Assembly (NCBI RefSeq): GCF_000224145.3
Contig: NC_020175.2
Location: 3,486,360 to 3,550,359, forward strand
DNA length: 64,000 nt
Direction of reading: 5' to 3'
Source: Ciona intestinalis
Lineage: Eukaryota > Chordata > Ascidiacea > Phlebobranchia > Cionidae
Of this stretch, positions 15,001 through 27,000 are shown piece after piece. The translations under genes and the position numbers were made by a program. Within the stretch, counting starts at the first letter, position 1, and every line of letters starts with the position of its first letter. The notes under the pieces were generated by a model that was not told where the DNA came from, did not search any database, and saw only the letters and a list, made by a program, of their open reading frames with translations.

Positions 15001-18000
15001 TATATGTATTTTTCCGAGGGGTTGAGGGGTTATTTGCGTTTATTGAGGGGTTATTTGCGTTTATTGAGGGGTTAAGGGGGTTATTTGCGTTTTTCGAGGG
15101 AGTTGAGGGTTATTTGCGTTTTTTCCAGGGATTTAGAGTTTATATTTTTTCTAGGGGTTGAGGGCTTCTATGTATTTTTATTCGAAGCATAGTTGTTTTG
15201 TCCTTGCATTAGAACAAAAATATATAAGGCCTTATGTACAATGCTGTCTTTTTGGGTGAATGCATTAATATGTAACAGAAATATCCTATTGGGCCAATGA
15301 TAGTTGTTATAACATGGGTGTTCAATTTCATGCACCTTCTGCTCACTTACAAGTTACCACAACAGATAAAAAAGTCTTAAAAAGCTATAAATTGCCAAAA
15401 TATAATATTTTTATATTTTTGTTTCAACTGCTTCCTAAGCCCTGCTGTTGTATGATAGCTTGTGTAAACAGTTTTTTTTATTCTTATTTTAAACGTAGGA
15501 CCTGCTCAAAAAGATCAGGAGTTGCTAAATATGTTGGAAGACTTGCTTAAGAAGTTGAACAGTGGAAAAGTAATGTTTAATCTATCAGTGACCTAAATTC
15601 AAAAATTTTTGGTTAATGCAGTTTTCCTCAAATAAATTGTTTTTTTATTTTAACTTGAAAGTTCAATTTTTTTTTACTTTTTTTAACATAATTAAAAATT
15701 AAAGTTATTTTATACATTTTCGATACAACAATTTAGTTAAAAAACTAACATTTGCTATTTAAAAAAACCACATTTCTACGATTTATTCCGTAGATCACGT
15801 TATCAGATGAGATGATAAGTGATGCAAGAAGGAGGATGCAAGGCCTTGATAAGGTGAGGAAAGATGAAATTCTTAAAACATATATAGTAGGGTGGGGGAA
15901 GATGGGACACCTTAGCATTCTACTGACCGGTCACATTTGGTAGTACACAAAGAAAATTCAAATAAATATAATTCCGTATCCTTACGACTCTCATAGACCG
16001 TTGTTAATTGTATAAAACACGATCAGAATATTTAGATATTCTGCGCTAAATGTGTCCCATCTTCCCCCACCCTACTATATATTATGTTTTAGGGGCTGTT
16101 TGCCGACTTTGGCCTCTCAAGGCTGTTTTTGTTCTCTCTTAAGGCTGTTTATGTTTTGGAAGTTAATGGGCCAACTGTGGCCTAAATTCTAGGCCCTATA
16201 TTCTATAGAGTGCCACACTGTAGAACTTCACCCATTAAAGAATCTACTTACATATTATAACACACAACAGCAGAGGTATAGTTCACGATTAGAAATATAT
16301 ATGAAAAAAAGAACAAAGCAGAAACTCAAAAAAAGGAGGAAAAAAACTCTAAAAAAAAAGTACAATTTAAAATATATGTGAAAAAATGAAAAAAAGAACC
16401 TTAAGAAAAAAAGAGAGAAAAAACATCAAAAAGAGAATAAATGCACAATTCGAAAAATATATGAAAAAAATGAAATAAAGCAGAACCTTAAAAAAAACAT
16501 AAAAAAAGAAAAAAAGCAGAAAAATAAGAACCTGGTCCATTAAAAAAATGTAATATTTATCATTTTTGTATTTGTGTTTTCTTCTTACTCTTCCTCTGGA
16601 TGCAGGCATCAGATGATTGGAGAGCAGGAGCTGATGCGGATTTGATCCGATCCCAGCAGGAGGACTCCATTAACCTGGAGCGAGATCTGATCTCAAATGA
16701 GAGAGACGACCTCACGAAAATGATCATCAAACATGAGAAGAGAAGACAAGATGCATTGGAAGAAATGAATAAAAATCTCGCGAATAAATTACAAGGAGAA
16801 TTATCCGAAAAAGAGGTGAATTTGGTTTAGATAAATCTAATTGACTTATTCACCTTCACATGGCGGGGAAACTGCGGAAGTTATAACATGGGTTTTCTGT
16901 TTCACACCCAATGCCCTAGAAGTAAGATTCTTTGCTCTTACCCAGTGGTTTCTTGTGGGTAGTCCAAATTGGCACCAATGAAAAAAATATTTAAAAAAAT
17001 TTCACTGTTTTTTTATGTGGTAACTTGTAAATGGGCATAGGATAAATGTGTTCAGTTCTTTAATTTATTCATGCCTGTTTATGAGTTACCACGTATGTAG
17101 CTTTATAAATATTGTTTTATGGTTTCTTTTTACTTTAGGGCTGATAGTATGGGTGTGACCACTGGGGTGCGGAAGTTATCATATTTTCTTTACATGCGAA
17201 TTTACCTGAAATACTAATGGTACAACTCCATAAATCTTGGTCCCATGGCATACCACGCTGTAGAAGACCACCCATATAGAATAGAACATGTTAACTTTTT
17301 CAAAATTGTCATAAAATATATATGTGCCCGTTCATAATACCTCTGCTCTCTTGTTTCAGATCAACTCGTTGCTGGCTGACCATGAGAGGGAGCTAGAGAA
17401 AGCTCTCGGAGTTTTGAACAAAGAGAAGCTTCGTCAAATGAATGATCTTAAAGATCAGCTCGCTGCAAAGAGAAGAGAGAAAGGAAGAAGACTTAATGAT
17501 CTTCACTCCGAGCAAAGGAGAGAAGGGGGACTTCCAGGTTGGTGAAGTTTTTAGACCAAAATATAATTGTTTAGACTTTATGTCCGTTCTTGAGGTTTTT
17601 ATTGTTGGAAAGATTTCGATTGTATAGTCTGTGAGAAAAGATGGGACACCTTTAGCACATATTATCCAAATATCCTGATCGTGTTTTAAGTTTTAACAAT
17701 TAACAACGGTCTATGGGAGTCGTAAAGATACGGTTTTATAATTATTTAAATGTTCTTTGTTTACTACCAAATGTGTTTTTTTACAATGTTTTTGTTAAAA
17801 CGTTTTTGTTATTTTAGAAGGACAGACGTTTTAAAAATTTTTTTTTTTTTTACAGATGCTGGAGCACTTGGTGAAGAAGACCTTTCACTCCTCGAGAAGA
17901 AATTGGAAGCAGCCATGTTGGATGAGAGGAAGAATGCATCACAGGAGGAGAGGGATCAATCATCTGCATCAGCTGAAGAGGACAAAGTGAAGATGTCGAA

Positions 18001-21000
18001 GACCATTGATGACGAACTCGTGAGTGGAATTTTCCGTTTTTAGAAGAAAAAAAAATTTAAAAAAAAATTTTTTTTTGTTAAAAGAATGAAATGTCTGTTT
18101 GAAAAAAAAGGGTGAGGAAAATAGGTAATGCTAAAACGTTTTTAAGTAAAAAAATAAAATATTTGAAACACAAGGCTTATATTTTCCTATTTCCACACAG
18201 ATTCAGAAAAGTTATTTAGATGTATTTTTTTTTTCGATTTAAAAAAACTTTAGTTCTTTGATAAAGAATACTTAAAGATTAAAAAAATTCCTAATTATCT
18301 GTTAAAGATACAGTAAAAAAACGAAGAAATAATTGTTAAAAAATGGTAATTATTTGTTGTGGTATATAAAAAGATTAAAGCATTAAAAAAAAATTTTTTA
18401 AATATAAAAAATATTTTTTTGTTTTTTCTAGGACTCGATGGTAGCGAGTGGTCTAATCACAGATGACGTTCGTGAACAACTGAAGCAGAAGATTATCAAC
18501 CAGGAGCGGGATCTTAATGAGAGGATGGAGCAGAAGAGAGAGATGCAGGTGGGAAGAGCTAGGAGGATAACTGCTGCGGAAACTCTTTTTTTTAATTTTA
18601 TTAATTTTTTTTTTTTTGAATAAAAATGTAATTTATATTTTTTTTGTGTTTTGAAAAAAATAAGAAAAAAACAATTTTTAATGTCAAATTGTAAGCATGG
18701 TTGTTACGTGTTGTTTTTGGTTGTTTTTTGATCTTTTTTTCTAATAATTATAATTTTAAATTGTTTTTTTTAGATAAAGTCAATGAGAGATAGAATGGCA
18801 GAACGTAAAAAAAAGAGAATGAAAATGCTGCAAGAGAAACATGAAAGAGAGAAAGTTGAACTGGTAATTAAATAATAATGTTAAATTTTACAAAAAAAAT
18901 ATTTTTTTTTTAAATTAAAATTTTTTTTTTGATTGACGATAACATTCATTATGACATCACAGGGAGACGATGTTCCAGATTTAGAGGAACGACATGCAGC
19001 AGAGCGTGACGCGTTGGAAGCCGAACTCGATGCTGAGGAATATTCAGTGGAGCGTGAAATAAACGAAACCATTCAAGTGGAACATAAGGAATTGTTGTCG
19101 CAAATTCATAAATCCGCGATCACAGAGGTACGGGGTGTGTTTTTTCCAGGAATTAGTTAAATTTTGAAGAGGACATGTTATAACAGAAGGATAAACATAG
19201 AAAAAATGTTATGTCATTAGTGTGAGAATTTCTTTTTTTCTGTTTTTTTTTGTTAAATTTAAATTATTTATAGTATGTGTAGGAACAAAAAATATGTGAA
19301 ATTTTTTTTAAACTGTTTTTGCCATTTTTATTTGTGAAAAATTAGATTTGAATTTTTTTTTGTGAAAAAAGTATTTTAAACTAGCACTGTTTCAGAATTA
19401 TACTTAAAAATTAAGAGAAAAATATTTTAAATAAACTAAAATTTACTTTAACCATCTTAAATTAATTTTTTCAATCAGTGTTTCCAAATATTTTTTTATG
19501 CAAAATTCAGAACAATTAAGGTTACATTTAATTTCCAGCTGGCAACACAGGAGAACATGGACGCTGACAAACACCAAGAACTGCTTGATAAATATCAACG
19601 TGGACTTGATAATTACGAACATCTAAATCAAGCTAAACATTTAAAACATGCACAGGATCTTAAGGTAATTTTTATTTTCATTTTAAAATTTTTTTTACTT
19701 TTTTTCCTAATTTTTTTTATTTTAGAATTATATATAGGCCTACTTAATTTTTCTTTATTTAAAATTTTTTTTTTATAAATTTGTAAAATCTTGTCCATCG
19801 TTATTTAATGGAATAGCGTTTAAACTGGTTTAAACTAGTTTAATGCCTTTTTATTTATTTAAATTTTTAGTATTTTGAAATTATGTACATTCTTCAGGAT
19901 ATTGAAATGTAACTTTTTCTCAATTTTTTTATTTAAAATTTTAAGTATAATACCCTCAATTTTTATTGCCTTTTTCGTAAACATTTTAAAATATTTAGAA
20001 TCGTATACTAAAATTTTTATTTTTTTATTATTTTAGGCAAGATTAGCGGCAAGAAGAACTCGCAGAGCAGCTGAAATCCAGCGCTCCGAGGAGGAAAAAC
20101 TGCTCTTAAAGAAGAGAGAAGAGGAGGAGAGGATGATTCGAGAGATGGAGGAGAAGAGGAGAGAGGAGGAGAAGAGGAAAGAGGAAGACGGAGGAATTAT
20201 GATTCCTCATATTAACATCACTGAGGGTCATGAAGTCCAGGTAAAAATTTTATTTTTTCAATTTTTTTTAAGAATTTTTTTTTAATTTTTTTTAAAGCTG
20301 TAGCCTGGTGGTCACTAATGGGTTGTCTAAGTTGTCAGCCATACAAAAAATCACCCACAAAGTTCCAGACGTGGTAACTCGCCTGCTGGCACAAGCTGTA
20401 TGAAACAGAACATTTGTGTTATAACGACTGTCATTTTCTGGCTATGTGAGGATAAATAATTTCCATTCATTAATATTTATATATATATTAGTCTGGGTGT
20501 TGGCCCTGTTGGGGTAATTAGCCAACTCTGGCCTAAATCGTCCAACAAGAACCTATATACAAATAGAAGTGACATTTTTGTTCATTAAATTTCCCTATAC
20601 TTTGTTTAACACTATGACATCATAGTTCTCATTATTACACAGGCACTCGCCCGTGAGCAAGAGCGCCAACAAGCGGAAAACGAGACGGAAAAACTCGCTG
20701 AGGTAGAACGACTCAACCATGACCTGGAGAAGAAAGAGCAAAAAGAGGAGAAATCGCTGGAGCGTAAACTCCAAGAGGAGGAGGATAAGATAAAGAGTGA
20801 GATGAAAGATAAACATGATGCAGAGATAAGAGCAAGGACTGATCTCACTGATGAACAAATGCAGCAGGTGAGGTTTTTGATTATGAAAAAAAGAATGTGG
20901 AAACACTGGGAAAATTAAAAATGTCTGGCAACACTTAAGCCTTAAAATATATGGCAAAACTGCGAAATTAAAATGACCGGCATCCCTGAAAAACCAAAAA

Positions 21001-24000
21001 TGTCTGGAAATACTAAAAATGTGTAGCAGCACTAAAAAACCTAAAAAAAATCTTGCAACACTGAAAAACTTATAAGTCTAAAAACATTTCACTAAGTTTT
21101 AGTATTTTTTACAATCTTAAGTTGCAAACAAAAAATGTCAATATATCTTTTTTAATGTGTAACTTTTACATATAAGCATATTTTACTCAAAAAAACTCAA
21201 AAATTTTAAAAACTTAATTTTTTATTTATGTTTTTACAGCTAATGGCGGCCCATCAGCAAGAATTAGATGAACTAGATCGTGGGTTGGAAAAACAACAGA
21301 ATAAACAACGAGCGGCATTAAGAGACAGACTGGCTGCACGCAGAGCAAAGAAAACTTCATTGTTACGTAATAAACAGGAGACAGATGCAAAGAAAGAGGA
21401 AATTGAACAAAGAAAGGAAATGTCGCAAGTGAAAGCAAAATCTGTAAGTTTTTAATTTGTTTTTATTGTTTAATGTTTCTGCCAATGATTTCTTTAAAGT
21501 TTGTGAGTTCTTAATTTTTATAATTTTTTTAGGTTTTTTTTGTTTGATAAAATACTTTTATGTTTAAGTACCTGGAGTTAGTACTTGACAGGTTAAAAAA
21601 AATGATTGTGTGTAGTTTTACTTTTAATAAATAATTAAACAGTAAGAAGATGCCTAGGATTAGCTTTTATAATTTTCAAAAGATTACGTAATCAATTTTA
21701 CAATTATAAAATAACTTATATGATTTGTTATACGCAACATTTTGAGATGTAAAATTTAGATGTGTTTAGAAAATGGTAAAGTAACATTTTCCTCCACAGG
21801 CAAAAGAGGCGGAAAAAGCAGCGATTATTGAAGGAATTCAACAAAACGGAGCAGAATCGAGTCATAAAGTTATTCAGAGGGTGCTTGAACAAAGACAAAA
21901 CCAGGTTTGTAATCTAATACAAGTTTAACAAGTGTGTAAACTGTTTATATAGTACTGTAAGGAAAAAATGGGACACCTTTAGTACATAATATCCTGATCG
22001 TGTTTTAAACAATTAACAGTGGTTTGTAGGAGTTGCGAGAATACGGTTTTATAATTCTTTGAATGTTCTTTGTTTACAATTAAAATGGGATGAGAGAAAA
22101 TAAAATGAAAAGGTGTCCCATCTTCTCCCACTGTACTATATATATATATATTTTTTTTTTTTAATAAAGCAGTGACTTTAAGGTTGTTTGTTCAGGAAAA
22201 TAAAATATAGTTATTTTGATCTGTTAAATAAATTTACACAATATTTTTAAAAAAATGAAATTTTGTATTTTTTTTTTTTTTCCAGGAAATGAAAGATTTG
22301 GAGGCAGAGTTTGCTCTGAAGAAGAAGATCATATTAGATGAATGTCTTCAAGATATCAGGGATCAGTTCAGGAAGAAGATGGACGCTATGGTCAGTTTGT
22401 TTAAGAGAAAGAGTCAACACTGTTCTTGAATCTGGAAAAAATATGAATCTGGCAAAAAACAAAATAGTCGTACTTTAGTTATTAACGGCATACATGTTTT
22501 TTTTCGTTTAATTTATTCGAAAGTTTTTGAAAAAAAACAAAGTTTTTATACACTGCTGCCAAACATATTATGAGTGTAAAACTTCTGGCCATTTTTTTTG
22601 TGAGCTATAGGCCCGATGTTTCGTCCATCATAAGGCGAGACATCCTTAGCGTCTCCCGTTATCGATATGTTTAATTAGCAGGGTTAAGCCTGGAACCCGT
22701 AACTTCTGATCTACTGGCAGGCACGATAACCAATTTGCTATTACAACCTTTAAAAAGTGGTTTTACAAATAAAAACATTTATAAAAAAAAAAAATTTCTT
22801 ACCACTGTTAAAAAACAAGAGTCTGAACTTGTTTTTTAACAGTGGTAAGACATTTTTTTTATAAATTTTGGTGGTTTTACAAATAAAAAAATTATAAAAA
22901 GAACTATTTTTTAATTTATATTTTTATTTTTTTACAGTTAAACCGACACGAGTCTGAACTTGAACAACTTGAAAACGAAGGACTTTCCCCTGATTTGTTG
23001 GAGGCTAGAAGAGAAGAGTTGTTTGGTCGACAAAAAGATGAGATAAGGTTTGTATGTTTATTTATTACAAAGAAAAGGTATACTAGGATGGGGGAAAAAG
23101 TTTCACCTTTAGCAAATAATATCCAAATATCCTGACCGTGTTTTAAACAATTAACAACGGTCCGTGAAAGTCGTGAAGATACGGTTTTATAATCTTTTGA
23201 ATGTTCTTTATTTACTACCAAATGGGTCGGGAAGTAGAATGAAAAGGTGTCCCATCTTCCCCAACCCCACTATATATATACAAACTCTGATGACATGAGG
23301 TGTATAAAGTAAAACACCCTGTTATATGAACAACTGTCATTTCCCCTTCTAAGCACAGTTAAAGTTACACTTGTTCATATTGCAATAATGGGCATTAACT
23401 GTATCAGTTCAATAACCAACATAATTAATACCTAATATCTTGTTTATCTATTTCCAATATTAATTATTATTCTTTAATTTCTCCAAAACATTTCGCACCT
23501 GCATTATTAAAATTCCCTAATCAAAATTTAAAAAATCAAAATTTAAAAAAAAAATCAAAATTTCAAAACCTTTTTTAAAATTTCAAAACCTTTTTTCTAG
23601 ATCTCTTGAGCAAAATCATAAGAAAGAATGCAAAGAGATTGAAGAGCATGCTACAGCTGGCTGGAACCTTGACTTTGCTAAAGCTAAATATGAACTGAAA
23701 GAAAAGCATTACCAGGTATGTATAGTCCTATTTGGTAGTAAACAAGGAATTTTTCCGAAGTTAAAAAAACGTTTCCTCACAACACTAACAGAGTGTTGTT
23801 AACTGTTAAAAACACAATTAGGAAATATGGGTAATTTGGACAACCCATGAGGCAGTGAGTGTTAGGTGTCTTGCCGAAAGACATATATGCCCATAAGCAG
23901 TGGCCCAGCCAGAAAAAAAAATAAGGGGTGGGTTTTATTCGAAAAATTAAAAAAAAAATTTTTTTTATTTATTTATTTTTATTTTTTTTTTGGGGGGGAG

Positions 24001-27000
24001 GGTTTATAAGGAGGGGGTCAACCCCCCCGCTGCGCCACTGTCGATAAGCATCAGTATTGAAGGTGGTATCCTTCGTATACAATGCCAGCACCTGATTATT
24101 CAGTCACTGCATTGGTCTGTATAAATATCATAAGTACAGAGGATCCAAACATCTATAAAAAGTGCTTGTCTTTGGTGAGGCAACAAAAATTAAAGCTGTA
24201 CTATGCTTAAAAAACTCTCTTTAAAGTATACTGTAACAGGGTCTCTTTAACCTGTTATAGTTTAAAATATTTCATGTGTTTTTTGTTGCACAGGAATATG
24301 CACAAACGGTGCGCGAGCTTGCACCAAGTGTTGCACAATCTGCACAACAAGCTGAACAATCTGCTCAGAGACTTGAATCTACCAAACAAAGACTTGAACA
24401 AGTATGTTTTAGCAAAAAAAACTTTTTTTATAGTGTTTTTATAAAAAGCACTTTTCTAAAGTACTTTGTTGTTGTGAAGACAATAGAAGTTACATTCATT
24501 TTTTTAGTATTTTTTTAATACATAAGTGTGGAATTTATTTGATATATTTTACTTATTTTACCTATGCATTTCAAGTATGATAAAACAGACAGGGTCATAT
24601 AATATTAAAATCATTTCTACCTTTTTATAACGATTAACCAAAGAAAAACTGAATAAAATTTCGTATTTTTTAACAGAATTAAAATGTTTGCTTGTAATTT
24701 TTTTTGTATTTTGTAATTAATTTTTTTAATTGTAATGTTTCAGGAACGGGCAGAAGCAGAGAAGAAATTTGCTCAAGAGCGTTTAGAGCTTGAAGAGGAA
24801 GGGAAGAGGAGAATTGCGATGGAAATGGAAGATTTTGAGAAACAACTTGCTGAGGAAACTAAAGCTGAAAAATTGAAAGCTGAGAAAACGCTGCAGACGC
24901 TTGAAAAGAGAAAGGAAAAAATGCTCAAGGTAAAAATTTGTTAAAAATTATAAATTTTAGTCTAAATTTCTTTGTTTTCTTGCCTTTCTATGAATTATTT
25001 GTTTAATAGTGGTTATTTTACTAAGATGTATTGCTTTTTTTTCCTTTTCCACATTTTCTTTTTCCAGATTCCAGATTTTCATTTCTTTTTCCAGATTTTC
25101 ATATTTTTATTTTTTTCTAAATTGGGGGTATTTTTATTTTTTTTTTATTTAACTTTTTTAAAATTATAACTTTCCTCCAGGATAAAAGAGAGAAGATGAA
25201 AGAGGAAATTGATCGAGCAGCTGCAGCTGGAGCAAGTGAGGAGGAACAAAGAAAGATTCTGGAACAGGTCTGATCAGAAATATTACCTATATACAACTAA
25301 TTTAAAAAAAAAAAATTGGGGGGAGTTTTTTTATATTTAGTTTCATATTTTCTTAAATTGACATAATTTGTAATTTTTGTAAAAAAAAAAAAAAGTTGTA
25401 TGTCTTAGTTTTGTTTTTTTTTAAAAAAAGATGTTGTTTGAACTTCTTCTGTTTAGTTTGTTGTGTTCTTGTAGCTTTTTGTGTTCTTGTTGTTTAACAT
25501 TGTTCTTGGTACAACAACAGCACGAACGAGATGTTGAGAAGTTTACGAACAAAATGGATCGTGAAAGACTTCGAATGCAAAGTCAACTGGAGGAGAGACT
25601 CAAGAAGAGAAGGAAAGAAAAAATGCAGGTGAGAGAAATGCGAGAAAAAGGGGAAATATTTATTTCATGTTAAAAAATCTTTTAGGGACTACTATTTATT
25701 CAAAAATTGACCTGACAAAAATTAAAATATTTTATTAAGGCTATTGTGTTTTCTAATTATATATATATATATATAGATTCGTCAGCAGCTTTTTTACAGT
25801 AGTAAAACCTCAAAACTGATAGCGGCAGAAAAGTTGTTATGTTATTTCAATTCTCTTTGCTGTTAAAATTCGATCAGTGTAGTGTTATAATTTTGATTCT
25901 AAAATATTGAACAAACATCCAGGCAAAGAAAGGAGACATTGAACAACAACAAGAAACTACAAGGAAAGAAATGGACGATAAACAAAAGGCTGAACTTCAA
26001 CAAGTACAAGAAAAACAGGTGATTTTCCAATTGAGATATTGTCTTTTTCGATATAAAAGCATTATCTTGAAGCGGTTGCATTATGTTTATTGCAAGCGGT
26101 TTTACATTTTGATTTGATTTAAACATTTTTAAATTTTTTTAAAGATGAGAATTAATTTTTTTATATTGTTTTTTCAACTCCAGATACAAGCCATGCAAGA
26201 AACAAGCAAACTTATTGAACAAGATTCTGCTAAGCTTATACAAGACCAACCAGTGCTTCCAGATGTACAGACTGTGCAGCATGTGCAAGCGGGTTTGTTA
26301 CATTTTATTTTTTATCTGGCAACACTACAAAAAAATCAATTTTTTTCAAATTTTTTTTTATGCTTAAAACAGATATGAGGAGCTCAGTTATTCCCACAGT
26401 GATTGGCGTACCTATGCATTCCGCACCTGCACAGATGCCTGGAATGAGGTGAATTTAATTGTTAATGCATTTTGTAAATGTTCAAAAGTTTTTGCATTAC
26501 TTACATTTCAAAATGCAAAGTGAATGACTCTCTGTGTATCTAGTTTTAACTTCTGTGGCAACTTTAGATACTATAACATGTGTGTAAAATGAATTACCAC
26601 ACATATAACTTTCTGTGTGTTAATTTTTGTTGTGTTTTGTACACTTTTGGGTTTTCTTAATAGTCAGCCATATATTAAAAAGAAAATAATCACCCACAAA
26701 GTTACATACGTGGAAACTCATAAGCGAGCACAAGGTGTATTTAACAGAACACCTGTGTTATACCTTAAAAATACTGTCATACCCTTTCATACAAGTTTAA
26801 ATTACTTACATTCATCCATTTATATAACATATACATTATCACAGTGAAAAACAGCTACACGTCATGTTACAATCATCACCACTTTATAAAACTCTGCAAG
26901 AAATACAAGTCGTATTATTAAGTGAACAAGGAATTGGAGTGCGGCCCACTTCGAAATCTGCTTTTATGGGACCAGGTACTTTTTACATTTATTTTCTCAT

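Noticed and set aside
20595..21032. Long minus-strand ORF (145 codons) opposite rod exon 34
   Set aside because: It is the antisense reading of a Glu/Lys-rich coiled-coil exon (CTC/CTT-rich complement gives Leu/Phe/Ser runs). The plus strand has matching splice sites and frame.
26617..26847. Plus-strand ORF of 76 codons in the intron between exons 46 and 47
   Set aside because: It is read through a SINE copy and repeats the same peptide-like text seen in other SINE copies.
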